Source: Pacificispira sp033344895 (lineage in GTDB: Bacteria > Pseudomonadota > Alphaproteobacteria > UBA8366 > Aestuariispiraceae). Taken from it: a stretch of 64,000 bases of DNA. The translations under genes and the position numbers were made by a program. Shown piece by piece: positions 45,742 through 53,825 of the stretch (positions are counted from its first letter, which is position 1; every line of letters starts with the position of its first letter). The notes under the pieces are model-generated. The model was not told the DNA's origin. It saw only the letters and a program-made list of their open reading frames with translations, and searched no databases. The stretch lies in the NCBI GenBank assembly GCA_965229685.1, contig OZ245920.1, positions 3,658,001 through 3,722,000 on the forward strand, given 5' to 3'.

Positions 45742-46253
45742 GAGAGACTGTCGCGACAACCGAACGATTGATCCTGCGCCCCTGGACCCTTGCAGATCAG
45801 CCCCGACTGTCGACCCTTCTGACCGACCCCATCACCATGAAACACTGGCCCGAGCCATTCGACGCGGACGATGTCCGCCACTGGCTGGAACGGGCCCTGC
45901 AATGCTGGCAAGAGGATCGGTTGGGGCGCTGGGCGGTCGAACGTCGGGCCGACGGGCTCGTTCTGGGGGATTGCGGACTGGTTCCGACAGAACTGGACGG
46001 CGAAGCGGTCACCGACCTTGGATACATTCTTCAGGCCCCGCATCACGGTCAGGGCTATGGAAAGGAAGCAGCCGCCGCGGCCCTGCATTATGGCACCGAG
46101 ATACTGGGACTGAACAATATCGTCTGCCATATGGCGGAAGATAACATCCCGTCCCGACGTACTGCCGAAGCCCTGGGAATGGCGGAAACACGGCGCTTCA
46201 CCCACACCGGAAACCGCAACAAAACCCACATCATCTATCGCCTTCCCAACTAA
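45738..46253 (+). CDS. GNAT N-acetyltransferase, RimJ/RimL type
   Basis: A 171-residue acetyl-CoA-dependent acetyltransferase. TTERLILRPWTLADQPRL is the usual start of the RimJ/RimL-like group, HHGQGYGKEAAAA is the acetyl-CoA loop, and AEDNIPSRRTAEALGM is the late motif. The target is unknown. The frame is open far upstream, but the ATG at 45738 overlapping the previous stop is the natural start. Confidence 0.87.
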   Translation: MRETVATTERLILRPWTLADQPRLSTLLTDPITMKHWPEPFDADDVRHWLERALQCWQEDRLGRWAVERRADGLVLGDCGLVPTELDGEAVTDLGYILQAPHHGQGYGKEAAAAALHYGTEILGLNNIVCHMAEDNIPSRRTAEALGMAETRRFTHTGNRNKTHIIYRLPN

Positions 46254-46272
46254 AAACCGGATTTCCAACCCT

Positions 46273-46310
46273 CACAAAACACCAATGCGTTTTGTGCATG
46301 GCTGCATTGG
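46273..46310 (+). promoter_or_regulatory. possible RNA pseudoknot upstream of speD
   Basis: CACAAAAC (46273-46280) pairs with GTTTTGTG (46289-46296), 8 bp. Seven of the eight loop bases, CCAATGC (46282-46288), pair perfectly with GCATTGG (46304-46310). The first loop is one base and the last seven, the geometry of a classical H-type pseudoknot. It lies 160 bases before speD. Transcription of this stretch is assumed, since no clear promoter is seen. The two segments could instead be overlapping DNA operators. Confidence 0.4.
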
Positions 46311-46470
46311 CATGAGGTCATGAGCGCCCGTTCAAATTTCCCTATGCAGTGAAATCAATTCGAGGCATAACCCGGCCAATCCCGATCACGACGGCCGCAT
46401 GAAGCGGTCGCAAGAGGGTCGTTCCCTGGAACGGGTCGGGGCGGAACATCTACTGGTAGGAGAGACGCCG

Positions 46471-46968
46471 ATGCCGCGTGACGACATCGCTCTTTCCCGA
46501 CTGGGGACGGCCGCGGACAAGTTCCAAAGCGACTCCCATGAGGACAAGGGCGCAGTAAACGAAGCCACCGTAATCCCCTTCCCTTCGCAGGACGGGCGAT
46601 TGGACCATTTCATCAAACGCGATGGCATGGTCTATGCGGGAACCCATCTTCTGATCGACGTCTGGAACGGTCAGAATCTGGACGATATCGACCATATCGA
46701 AGAGACGCTGAAGGAATGCGTGGAAGTGGCCGGGGCAACCCTGCTGCATTGCCATCTGCATCGCTTCAACCCGGAAGGCGTGTCCGGTGTTCTGGTGCTG
46801 GCCGAGAGCCATATCTCGATCCACACCTGGCCGGAAATGGGCTACGCCGCCCTGGATGTCTTCATGTGCGGCGACAGTGAACCGCATAAGGCGATCGACG
46901 TGCTGAAACGCGGTTTCTGCACCGAGAATGTCCAGGTCGACGACGTGCGCCGGGGTCGCGTTTCCTAA
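46471..46968 (+). CDS. speD: S-adenosylmethionine decarboxylase proenzyme
   Basis: A pyruvoyl enzyme making decarboxylated SAM for spermidine synthesis. The 165-residue proenzyme has the class 1B layout: YAGTHLLIDVW, the self-cleavage site LAESHISIHTWPE (between Glu112 and Ser113, Ser becoming pyruvate) and LHCHLHRF upstream. The N-terminal ~45 residues extend beyond the usual ~120-residue 1B enzyme and look disordered. ATG 46471 follows GGTAGGAGAG. speE is 100 bases downstream, past a terminator. Confidence 0.95.
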   Translation: MPRDDIALSRLGTAADKFQSDSHEDKGAVNEATVIPFPSQDGRLDHFIKRDGMVYAGTHLLIDVWNGQNLDDIDHIEETLKECVEVAGATLLHCHLHRFNPEGVSGVLVLAESHISIHTWPEMGYAALDVFMCGDSEPHKAIDVLKRGFCTENVQVDDVRRGRVS

Positions 46969-46992
46969 GCGACACAGTTTCATGGTATCGAA

Positions 46993-47035
46993 CGGTCGGG
47001 CATGGCGGTAGCATTGCCCGGACCGCTTCTTTTTG
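46993..47035 (+). terminator. terminator between speD and speE
   Basis: CGGTCGGGCA and TGCCCGGACCG pair with one bulged base around a 13-base loop and are followed by CTTCTTTTT. It would partly or fully separate speD and speE transcripts. Confidence 0.7.
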
Positions 47036-47068
47036 TACCGCTTCGTTTTGCAGATACGGGAGTAGACG

Positions 47069-47914
47069 ATGACCGAATGGTTTGAAGAAACCCTTCATCC
47101 TGAATTCCGGCAGGGCCTGTCGATGGACAAGGTTCTGTATCGCGACAAGTCGGACCTTCAGGATCTCATCATCTTCGAGAACGCCCGTTTCGGTCGCGTC
47201 ATGTGCCTGGATGGTGTGGTCCAGACCACGGAAGGCGACGAGTTCGTCTATCACGAAATGCTGGCCCATGTACCGATGCTGGCCCATGGCGATGCCCGCA
47301 AGGTACTGATCATTGGCGGCGGTGACGGCGGCATGGCGCGCGAAGCCCTGAAGCATCCGGACGCAGCGGTTACCATGGTCGAGATCGATCGGGCGGTCGT
47401 CGATTTCTGCGCTGAGCATCTGCCGAACCATTCGGCCGGCGCCTTCGACAATCCGCGCCTGAATCTGGTCATTACCGACGGTGCGCAGTTTGTGAAGGAC
47501 ACGGACGACCGGTTCGACGTCATCATCGTTGACTCCACCGACCCGATCGGTCCGGGGGCGGTCCTGTTTACCGCCGAATTCTACGCCGACTGCAAACGCT
47601 GCCTGACCGACGGCGGCATTCTGGTGACCCAGAACGGCGTGCCCTTCGTGCAGCCGGAGGAAGTTACGAATTCCTACAGCCGCCTGAAGAAAAGCTTCAA
47701 CGACGTTCACTTCTATCGTGCCGCGGTGCCGACCTATCAGGGCGGCGACATGACTTTCGGCTGGGCTACGGATAACGGCATGCTGCGGCAGTTGCCGGTC
47801 GACGAACTGGCGCGGCGCTACAAGAATGCCGGGATCGAGACGCGCTATGTCACGCCGGAACTGCATGCCGGCAGTTTCGCGCTGCCGAAGACCGTTCTCG
47901 ATCTGATGAAGTGA
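47069..47914 (+). CDS. speE: polyamine aminopropyltransferase (spermidine synthase)
   Basis: Transfers the aminopropyl group of decarboxylated SAM to putrescine or a related amine (281 residues). Signatures are VMCLDGVVQTTEGDEFVYHEM, LIIGGGDGGMAREALKH, VDSTDPIGPG and the late GGDMTFGWATDN. It pairs functionally with speD. It is tail-to-tail with the SIS gene, with no bases between the stops. Confidence 0.96.
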   Translation: MTEWFEETLHPEFRQGLSMDKVLYRDKSDLQDLIIFENARFGRVMCLDGVVQTTEGDEFVYHEMLAHVPMLAHGDARKVLIIGGGDGGMAREALKHPDAAVTMVEIDRAVVDFCAEHLPNHSAGAFDNPRLNLVITDGAQFVKDTDDRFDVIIVDSTDPIGPGAVLFTAEFYADCKRCLTDGGILVTQNGVPFVQPEEVTNSYSRLKKSFNDVHFYRAAVPTYQGGDMTFGWATDNGMLRQLPVDELARRYKNAGIETRYVTPELHAGSFALPKTVLDLMK

Positions 47915-48502
47915 TCAGGCGGAAACGAGACCGAGTTCGATCTCCAGCGCGCCGCACAGGATCTGACCGATCAGAATGTGCATTTCCTGAATCCGGGCGG
48001 TCGTTTCCGACGGCACAATGATCAGCGGATCCGCAAGGCCGACTAGGTCCCCGCCGTCCCGACCGGCAAAGGCGGCGGCGGTCAGCCCCTTGTCGCGGGC
48101 GACTTCCAGTGCCTTGGTGACGTTCGGGCTCTTGCCGGAGGTCGATATTCCGACGGCGACATCGCCGGCCCGACCGATGGCCGCCACCTGACGGGCGAAG
48201 ATGTTTTCGAAGCCCAGATCATTGCCCGCCGCCGTCAGGGTCGACGTATCGACGGTCAGCGCCAGCGACGCGATCGGAGCACGGTCCTTCTTGTAGCGAA
48301 CGGACAGTTCCGTTGCCAGGTGCTGGGCATCCCCCGCACTGCCGCCATTGCCGAAGAACAGGATCTTGCCGCCACGCCGGACGCACCCGGCCCAGACCGA
48401 CAGCATCTTCTGCATCTCCGCGCGGCAGGCCTCATGCGTCCGGGCCAGGACGGAAGCATGTTCCGCGAATTCGTCGTCGAAAAAGGTCTCGCTGATCGTC
48501 AT
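47915..48502 (-). CDS. gmhA: SIS-domain phosphoheptose isomerase-like protein
   Basis: A 195-residue single-SIS protein of the GmhA type, converting sedoheptulose 7-phosphate towards heptose for LPS. FFGNGGSAGDAQHLATELSVRY, TVDTSTLTAAGNDLGFENIFARQV, GISTSGKSPNV and ETARIQEMHILIGQILC are the family motifs. From ATG 48502 it follows the Lon-like gene by 10 bases. GmhA or DiaA is possible; the TSTLTA and ETARIQE motifs favour GmhA. No other heptose genes are here. Confidence 0.85.
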   Translation of the reverse strand: MTISETFFDDEFAEHASVLARTHEACRAEMQKMLSVWAGCVRRGGKILFFGNGGSAGDAQHLATELSVRYKKDRAPIASLALTVDTSTLTAAGNDLGFENIFARQVAAIGRAGDVAVGISTSGKSPNVTKALEVARDKGLTAAAFAGRDGGDLVGLADPLIIVPSETTARIQEMHILIGQILCGALEIELGLVSA

Positions 48503-48512
48503 GGCGCGGACG

Positions 48513-50882
48513 TTACTCCGCCTCCCCCGCCCGGACAAGCGCGGCTTCGCGCCGGAACAGGGCATCGTCGAAGGCATGGAGCTGACGCTGGACCCATCCG
48601 TAGAAGCTGCCTTCCGGATAAACGCCCGAGGCATTGGGTTTGCCGGCCTTCAGGCCGCTGAACAGCGCCAGAGCGTCATCGACATGGCGGATCGTATAGA
48701 GGTGGAACATGCCGTCACGGATGGCGGCGGCGGTTTCGTCGTCGACCACAAGACTGTCCGCATTGGCCAACGGCACCAGGACACCCTGCTTCCCGGTCAG
48801 CTTGCGTCGGCGGCAGGCCTTGAAGAAACCCTCGACCTTGTGATGCACGCCCCCGACGGCCTGTGATTCGCCGCGCTGATTGACCGATCCGGTAATCGCC
48901 AGATCCTGCCGTAACGGAATACCCGCCAAATCGGAAAGAACGGCAATCAACTCCGCAAGGGAGGCGCTGTCGCCCTCTACCCCGCCGTAATTCTGTTCGA
49001 AAGTGATGGAACAGTTGAAGGACAGCGGCGCGGAACGGGCGAACAGACCGGACAGATAGCCCTGAAGAACCATGGCGCCCTTCTGCTGGATCGGGCCGCC
49101 CATCTCCACCTGACGTTCGATGTTCAGGACGCCGTGCCGCCCGACACTGGCCCGCGCCGTCACGCGCGACGGGCCGCCATAGGCATGATCCCCCATATCA
49201 CGCACGGTCAGGGCGTTGATCTGGCCGACCACAGCGCCATCCGTCGCAATCATGACGGTGCCGCGTTCGATCATGTCCTGACTATGGCCTTCGATCCGGT
49301 CGTTACGGCGCAGCTGGGCCGCATGGGCTGCGACCAGATCGGCCTCGACGATCTTCTTCTTGTCCGGATTCCGGGCCGCCGCTTCGATCACGATATCGTC
49401 CAGCCGCTCGATCTGCGCGCTCAGCCGGGTCCGGTCGCCGTTCCACCGCGTGGCCATGCCCAGCAAATAACTGATCGCGCCGTCGTCGACACTGCGTCCG
49501 GTACAGCCCTTCACCCTGTCGCGCAGGACGGTGCCGTAGACGGCCAGATTGGCCGCGCTGGCCGGCATGTCCTGGGCGATGTCGGCCTTTACCTTGAACA
49601 GGGTCTGGAAGTCCGGCGACCGGGAATAGCCGCCATAGTAGATCGCAGGCGTGCCGACGATCACCACCTTCAGATTCAAATCGATCGCCTTTGGCGACGG
49701 CGCGCCAATCACAGGCAGAGCCGCCTGGCGGTGCGGTTCCTCGATCCGCACCTGACCGTCACGCAAGGCGCCGATCAGGGCGGGCCAGGCCATCGGATCC
49801 GCCGCCAGGGCATCCGCACGAAGCACCAGCACACCGCCATTGGCGCGATGCAGGGCACCGGCGCGGATCAGCGTGAAGTCGGTTTCCAGATGGCTCTGGC
49901 CCGGCCGGTATTCGATGCGTCCGAACAGGTGCCCGTAGCTCGGAGTCGATTCCAGCACGATGGGCGGATGCGTCAGATCTCCATTGTCGACCAGCAAATT
50001 GACCGCGTAACGCCGTTCCGGCGGTTCCGCCAGATTGGGGCGGCCCTTCATGTCCTGCGCCGGTCCGAAGGCCCGCAGATTCTCGAGAATGTCCTGTTCC
50101 AATGCGACGAACCAGCGGTTCAGACCATGTCCGCCAAAGCTGTCGACCAGAGGCTGCAGCAAGGTCTTGCAGGTGTCGCGCGCCGCGTCCCGGGTGATTT
50201 CCGCCACACGCTCGACCAGGGCCGCGCGCTCCTTCGCCGCCTGGGCATTGATCGCGTTCAGCCGTTCGGCGATGGCCTGCGCGGCCCGGGTCTTGGCATC
50301 ACGCTCCTCCGCCGGGATCGCCTCGAAGGCGACCGGGCTGCCATTCGGATCAGCGGGCGCAATGATCGGGCCATGCTCACCCTGAAAGATGCCCAGCCCC
50401 GCATCCGCCGCATCGGCGCGCAAGGCCGCCATCGCACCCTCCGCTTCGGCTGCGGCCCGCTGATGCACGGATTTCACATCGGCCTGATAGCTGTCGCCCT
50501 CAAAGGTCTGTTTCAGCGCCGCTCGCAGGCCCGCGACGAACCCTTCCATCGCATCGCGCAGGCGGCGGCCGGTTCCCGCGGGCAGTCGATAGGGTTTCGG
50601 CCGGTGGGTACGTTTGAAGTTGTTCAGATAGACCCAGTCCGGTGCGGGTGGCCGGTGGCTCAGCGTCTGCCGGATGTAATCCAGCGTCTCGGTCATGCGA
50701 CCGGCACGATCAGGGCCCAGAACGAATATGTTGAAACCCTGATCGGCGGTATTGAGCCCGAACTCAAGGGCATCGCGGGCCCGTTCGTGACTGGACAGAT
50801 CGAAAATCTGGGCCTGTTTGCGGGCCTTCCACTTGAAGCGCGGAATTCCGACCTTGTCGGCTTTCACCTCCCGTGCGGACAT
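48513..50882 (-). CDS. Lon-like AAA+ protease (LonB/YcbZ type)
   Basis: A 789-residue protein with an AAA domain split by a long helical insertion and a C-terminal Lon protease domain. The Walker A-like FVLGPDRAGRM has Arg where Lys is usual, as in related YcbZ-type proteins, so ATPase activity is uncertain. The protease domain (about 560-740) has EGDSASLAELIAVLS with the catalytic Ser and GGVHHKVEGFFKAC with the catalytic Lys. GAAGGGA precedes the ATG at 50882. The target is unknown. Confidence 0.87.
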   Translation of the reverse strand: MSAREVKADKVGIPRFKWKARKQAQIFDLSSHERARDALEFGLNTADQGFNIFVLGPDRAGRMTETLDYIRQTLSHRPPAPDWVYLNNFKRTHRPKPYRLPAGTGRRLRDAMEGFVAGLRAALKQTFEGDSYQADVKSVHQRAAAEAEGAMAALRADAADAGLGIFQGEHGPIIAPADPNGSPVAFEAIPAEERDAKTRAAQAIAERLNAINAQAAKERAALVERVAEITRDAARDTCKTLLQPLVDSFGGHGLNRWFVALEQDILENLRAFGPAQDMKGRPNLAEPPERRYAVNLLVDNGDLTHPPIVLESTPSYGHLFGRIEYRPGQSHLETDFTLIRAGALHRANGGVLVLRADALAADPMAWPALIGALRDGQVRIEEPHRQAALPVIGAPSPKAIDLNLKVVIVGTPAIYYGGYSRSPDFQTLFKVKADIAQDMPASAANLAVYGTVLRDRVKGCTGRSVDDGAISYLLGMATRWNGDRTRLSAQIERLDDIVIEAAARNPDKKKIVEADLVAAHAAQLRRNDRIEGHSQDMIERGTVMIATDGAVVGQINALTVRDMGDHAYGGPSRVTARASVGRHGVLNIERQVEMGGPIQQKGAMVLQGYLSGLFARSAPLSFNCSITFEQNYGGVEGDSASLAELIAVLSDLAGIPLRQDLAITGSVNQRGESQAVGGVHHKVEGFFKACRRRKLTGKQGVLVPLANADSLVVDDETAAAIRDGMFHLYTIRHVDDALALFSGLKAGKPNASGVYPEGSFYGWVQRQLHAFDDALFRREAALVRAGEAE

Positions 50883-51035
50883 CCTGTTTCCCTTCGATCC
50901 GGACGGGTCGATACAGCCCGTCTTCCCGTATGTTTGCTTTCCATCCTATGAATCGATGTGGGGGCGCGAAAGCCCCGTATCCAGTACGCCGATCCGGACT
51001 TGCCAGCCGGACGACTTCCGATACTCTTCCGCGCC

Positions 51036-51797
51036 ATGACGATGACGCTGACAGACATTTTTCGCTACCCGGTGAAGGGTATGGGGCCGGATCGACTGGA
51101 ATCGGTCTCGCTGACCATGGGGCTCGGCCTTCCGTTCGACCGGAACTGGGCCATCGTTCATGATTCCAGCACGGTCGATGCCGCGGCACCGGTTTGGGCG
51201 AAAAAGGCGAATTTCCTGTGTCTGGCGCGTGACGAGAAACTGGCGCAACTGGAAACCTCCTTCGAGGAAGAGACGCGTACCCTAACGATCTTCCGAAAGG
51301 GCAAGCAGATCAGCCGCGGCCGCCTGGACGACCCGACCGGACGGACCCTGTTGCAGACCTTTCTGAACAGCTTCATGCCCAGCGGTCCGCGCGGCAATCC
51401 GAAGATTGTCGAAGCCCCGCATGAGGTACAGTTCACCGATATGGAGGAGGCGAAGGTTTCCATCATCAACCGGGCCAGCGTCAGTGATATCGAACGGGTA
51501 ACGCGTGAACCTGTCGACCTGATGCGATTCCGGGGCAATCTCTATGTCGACGGGCTGAAACCGTGGCAGGAATTCGACTGGGTCGGCAAGCGCATCAGGG
51601 TCGGCGAATGCGTCCTGGAAATCCTGATGCGGATCGACCGCTGCGCCGCGACCAACGTCAACCCGACGACCGGCGACGTCGACATGAACATCCCACTGAG
51701 CCTGCGCAAGGGTTTCGGTCATATCGACTGCGGCGTTCATGCCAAGGTGATCATGGGGGGAACGATCCGGCCCGGCGATCCGATTGAACTCGTCTGA
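51036..51797 (+). CDS. MOSC-domain protein
   Basis: A 253-residue protein with an N-terminal MOSC_N barrel (FRYPVKGMGPDRLESVSLTMGLGLPFDRNWAIV) and a C-terminal MOSC domain (RFRGNLYVDGLKPWQEFDW.. then RIDRCAATNVNPTTGDVD with the conserved Cys). Such proteins bind molybdenum cofactor or act in sulfur transfer (YcbX-like). No partner reductase gene lies nearby. Start ATG 51036; the frame is open further upstream but not conserved. Confidence 0.9.
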   Translation: MTMTLTDIFRYPVKGMGPDRLESVSLTMGLGLPFDRNWAIVHDSSTVDAAAPVWAKKANFLCLARDEKLAQLETSFEEETRTLTIFRKGKQISRGRLDDPTGRTLLQTFLNSFMPSGPRGNPKIVEAPHEVQFTDMEEAKVSIINRASVSDIERVTREPVDLMRFRGNLYVDGLKPWQEFDWVGKRIRVGECVLEILMRIDRCAATNVNPTTGDVDMNIPLSLRKGFGHIDCGVHAKVIMGGTIRPGDPIELV

Positions 51798-51825
51798 GCG
51801 TCTGTCCGACGGATTTTCCTGAACC

Positions 51826-51864
51826 AAAAAAAAACGGCGGCGACGGATCATTTCCGTCGCCGCC
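51826..51864 (-). terminator. strong intrinsic terminator of the 48-codon gene
   Basis: On the minus strand a perfect 12-bp stem (GGCGGCGACGGA / TCCGTCGCCGCC, five-base loop) is followed by G and nine T. It starts directly after the TAA of the 51865-52011 gene. The only upstream minus-strand gene it can serve is that one, as larger neighbours on both sides are on the plus strand. Confidence 0.9.
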
Positions 51865-52011
51865 TTACCCCGATAGACCCGAGCCGGATGGGAGGGGCAG
51901 GATTTTGGCCCAGGTCTTCCGGAACTCCTCGACCGCGTCGCCTTTTGGCTTCGCCGTCGTCACATCCTCAATGTAAGACGGCTTCCCGGAATCTGATGTG
52001 ACGGCAATCAC
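51865..52011 (-). CDS. 48-residue protein, unknown function
   Basis: A GTG at 52011 with AGGGG about four bases upstream opens a 48-codon frame ending at TAA 51867-51865. The product begins VIAVTSDSGKPSY and continues with an acidic/basic helix containing EEFRKTWAKILPLP, with a Gly/Ser tail. It is soluble, with no Cys and no membrane segment. A strong terminator touches the stop codon, which is the main support for a real transcript on this strand. It diverges from recX. Not recognised; below usual size cut-offs so easily missed. Confidence 0.62.
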   Translation of the reverse strand: MIAVTSDSGKPSYIEDVTTAKPKGDAVEEFRKTWAKILPLPSGSGLSG

Positions 52012-52064
52012 AGCCCCTGAAAAAAATTCTCACATCAGGCCGATTTTTCTGATAACCTATTGAA

Positions 52065-52652
52065 ATGACAGAAGAAAATAATTCAAAAAAGAAACCTCCC
52101 AAGCGCGGCCCGAGGCCCGCGACGCCGGAGCGGCTGGAAAAGGCCGCTTTGCACTATCTCGAACGCTATGCCAGCAGCGCGGAGAACCTGCGCCGGGTAC
52201 TGATGCGGCGGGTCTATCGCTCGGCCGAACTGCACGACACCGACCCGGCGGCTGGCGAAAAGTCGGTATCGGACCTGATCGACCGGTACCGGCGGGCCGG
52301 ATTGCTGGACGACAAGGCCTACTCGACAGCCAGGGCCGCCAGCCTGCACCGACAAGGCAAATCCTCACGCGCCATCCGTCAGGCCCTGTCCCTGAAAGGG
52401 GTCGACGAAGACACGGTCAGCGCTGCCCTGGACGCGTTGCGAGACGAAGTTGGATCGCAGACCGATCTGCGGGCCGCCGTGAACTATGCCCGCCGACGGC
52501 GGATCGGCCCCTGGCGCTCGATGGAGAATCGCGAGTCCAATCGGGAACGGGATCTGGCCGCATTGGGACGCCAGGGCTTTTCATATGACATCGCCCGTAA
52601 GGTCATCGAAGCCAACGAACCGGACGATGTGCTGCAGGAGGACGAATTTTGA
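52065..52652 (+). CDS. recX: RecX-family regulatory protein
   Basis: A 195-residue helical-repeat protein of the RecX family, which binds RecA filaments and limits their activity. ERLEKAALHYLERYASSAENLRRVLMRRV is the first repeat; LIDRYRRAGLLDDKAYSTARAASLHRQGKSSRAIRQALSLKGV is the diagnostic second. A basic, Lys/Pro-rich N-terminus precedes it. recA is not in the window. Its stop overlaps the start of the downstream fusion gene. Confidence 0.88.
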   Translation: MTEENNSKKKPPKRGPRPATPERLEKAALHYLERYASSAENLRRVLMRRVYRSAELHDTDPAAGEKSVSDLIDRYRRAGLLDDKAYSTARAASLHRQGKSSRAIRQALSLKGVDEDTVSAALDALRDEVGSQTDLRAAVNYARRRRIGPWRSMENRESNRERDLAALGRQGFSYDIARKVIEANEPDDVLQEDEF

Positions 52653-53818
52653 CCGTGACATGCCGGGGCGGGCATCGCCTGAAGTTGCCATCGGGCGGCA
52701 GGACCGCCCTGCTGGTCATCGACATGCAGCGCGATTTCATCGATCCACAGGGGATGTGCGCCGTCCTGGGCGACGACCCCGCCTTCGCCCGCGCCATCGT
52801 GCCCCGGGTGGAGCGTCTGACGGAATGGGCGCGGGTGCAGGGACATGCGGTTTTTCACACCCGCGAAGGCTATGCCCCGGACCTGTCGGACATGCACGCC
52901 GCCAAGCGCGCACGGCGCGGCCCGGTCAGCGAGGGACCATTGGGCCGATTCCTGATCCGCGGAGAAGTCGGTCACGACTTCATCGACCGACTGCGCCCCC
53001 AACCGGGTGAGCCCGTAATCGACAAGCCTGGCTTTGGCGCCTTCCACGCGACCGACCTCGACACCCGCCTGCGGCAGCGCGGCATCACCCATCTGATCCT
53101 GTGCGGGGTCACGACCTCCTGCTGCGTCCACACCACCCTGCGCGAGGCGGTCGACCGGGGTTACACCTGCCTGACGGTCGCCGATTGTTGCGCGGCACTG
53201 GAACTGGATGATCACGATCGGGCCCTGGACCTGATTGCCAGCGAAGGCGATCTGTTCGGCTGGGTCTGCGACCTGAACGCCCTGGCCGTCGAAGGACCGC
53301 CGCGCCGGCACGACTGCACCATCCGGGCAATGACGTCGGATGACGCCGATGCGGTGATGGCGATCTATGCGGAAGGCATCGAAACCGGGCATGCGACCTT
53401 CCAGACCGATCCCGGAGATTGGGACGGGTTTTCGTCCGGAAAACTGGCGGCGCCCCGCCTGATCGCCGAGGCCCCCGACGGATCGCTCCTGGGCTTCGCG
53501 GTGCTGTCCCAGGTATCCGCCCGGCCGGTCTATCGCGGCATCTGTGAAGTATCGATCTATGTGGCGGACCGGACCAAGGGACGCGGTGTCGGTCACGCCC
53601 TGCTGGGCGACCTCGTGACGAAAAGCGAAGAGGCCGGCATCTGGACCCTCACGGCCGGCATCTTCCCCGAAAACAAGGCCAGTCTGATCCTGCATGCCGC
53701 CCATGGATTCCGCTGCCTGGGACGGCAGCGCGCCGCCGCCATCATGCCGATGGGGCCGATGGCGGGCCAATGGCGCGACGTGTTGCGGCTGGAACGCCGA
53801 TCCGAGCGCGTTCGGTAG
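52649..53818 (+). CDS. isochorismatase-like hydrolase fused to GNAT acetyltransferase
   Basis: A 389-residue two-domain protein. Residues about 15-215 are a cysteine hydrolase of the isochorismatase superfamily: VIDMQRDFIDP (catalytic Asp), VIDKPGFGAF (Lys) and GVTTSCCVHTTLREA (Cys, after the cis-peptide segment), closest to RutB/amidohydrolase-like members. After a short link (HDCTIRAM) residues about 225-389 are a GNAT domain of the phosphinothricin acetyltransferase type (ATFQTDPGDW, KGRGVGHALL, NKASLILHAAHGFR). Start TTG at 52649 overlaps recX behind AGGAGG; GTG at 52655 is an alternative. The pairing suggests two steps on one amide or amine substrate. Confidence 0.86.
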   Translation: MTVTCRGGHRLKLPSGGRTALLVIDMQRDFIDPQGMCAVLGDDPAFARAIVPRVERLTEWARVQGHAVFHTREGYAPDLSDMHAAKRARRGPVSEGPLGRFLIRGEVGHDFIDRLRPQPGEPVIDKPGFGAFHATDLDTRLRQRGITHLILCGVTTSCCVHTTLREAVDRGYTCLTVADCCAALELDDHDRALDLIASEGDLFGWVCDLNALAVEGPPRRHDCTIRAMTSDDADAVMAIYAEGIETGHATFQTDPGDWDGFSSGKLAAPRLIAEAPDGSLLGFAVLSQVSARPVYRGICEVSIYVADRTKGRGVGHALLGDLVTKSEEAGIWTLTAGIFPENKASLILHAAHGFRCLGRQRAAAIMPMGPMAGQWRDVLRLERRSERVR

Positions 53819-53825
53819 TGCCGGA

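Noticed and set aside
46261..46470. Known SAM riboswitch (SAM-II, SAM-V or SAM/SAH) upstream of speD
   Set aside because: The fold topology is comparable but I could not recognise the conserved core bases of those classes, so I list it only as a possible new element.
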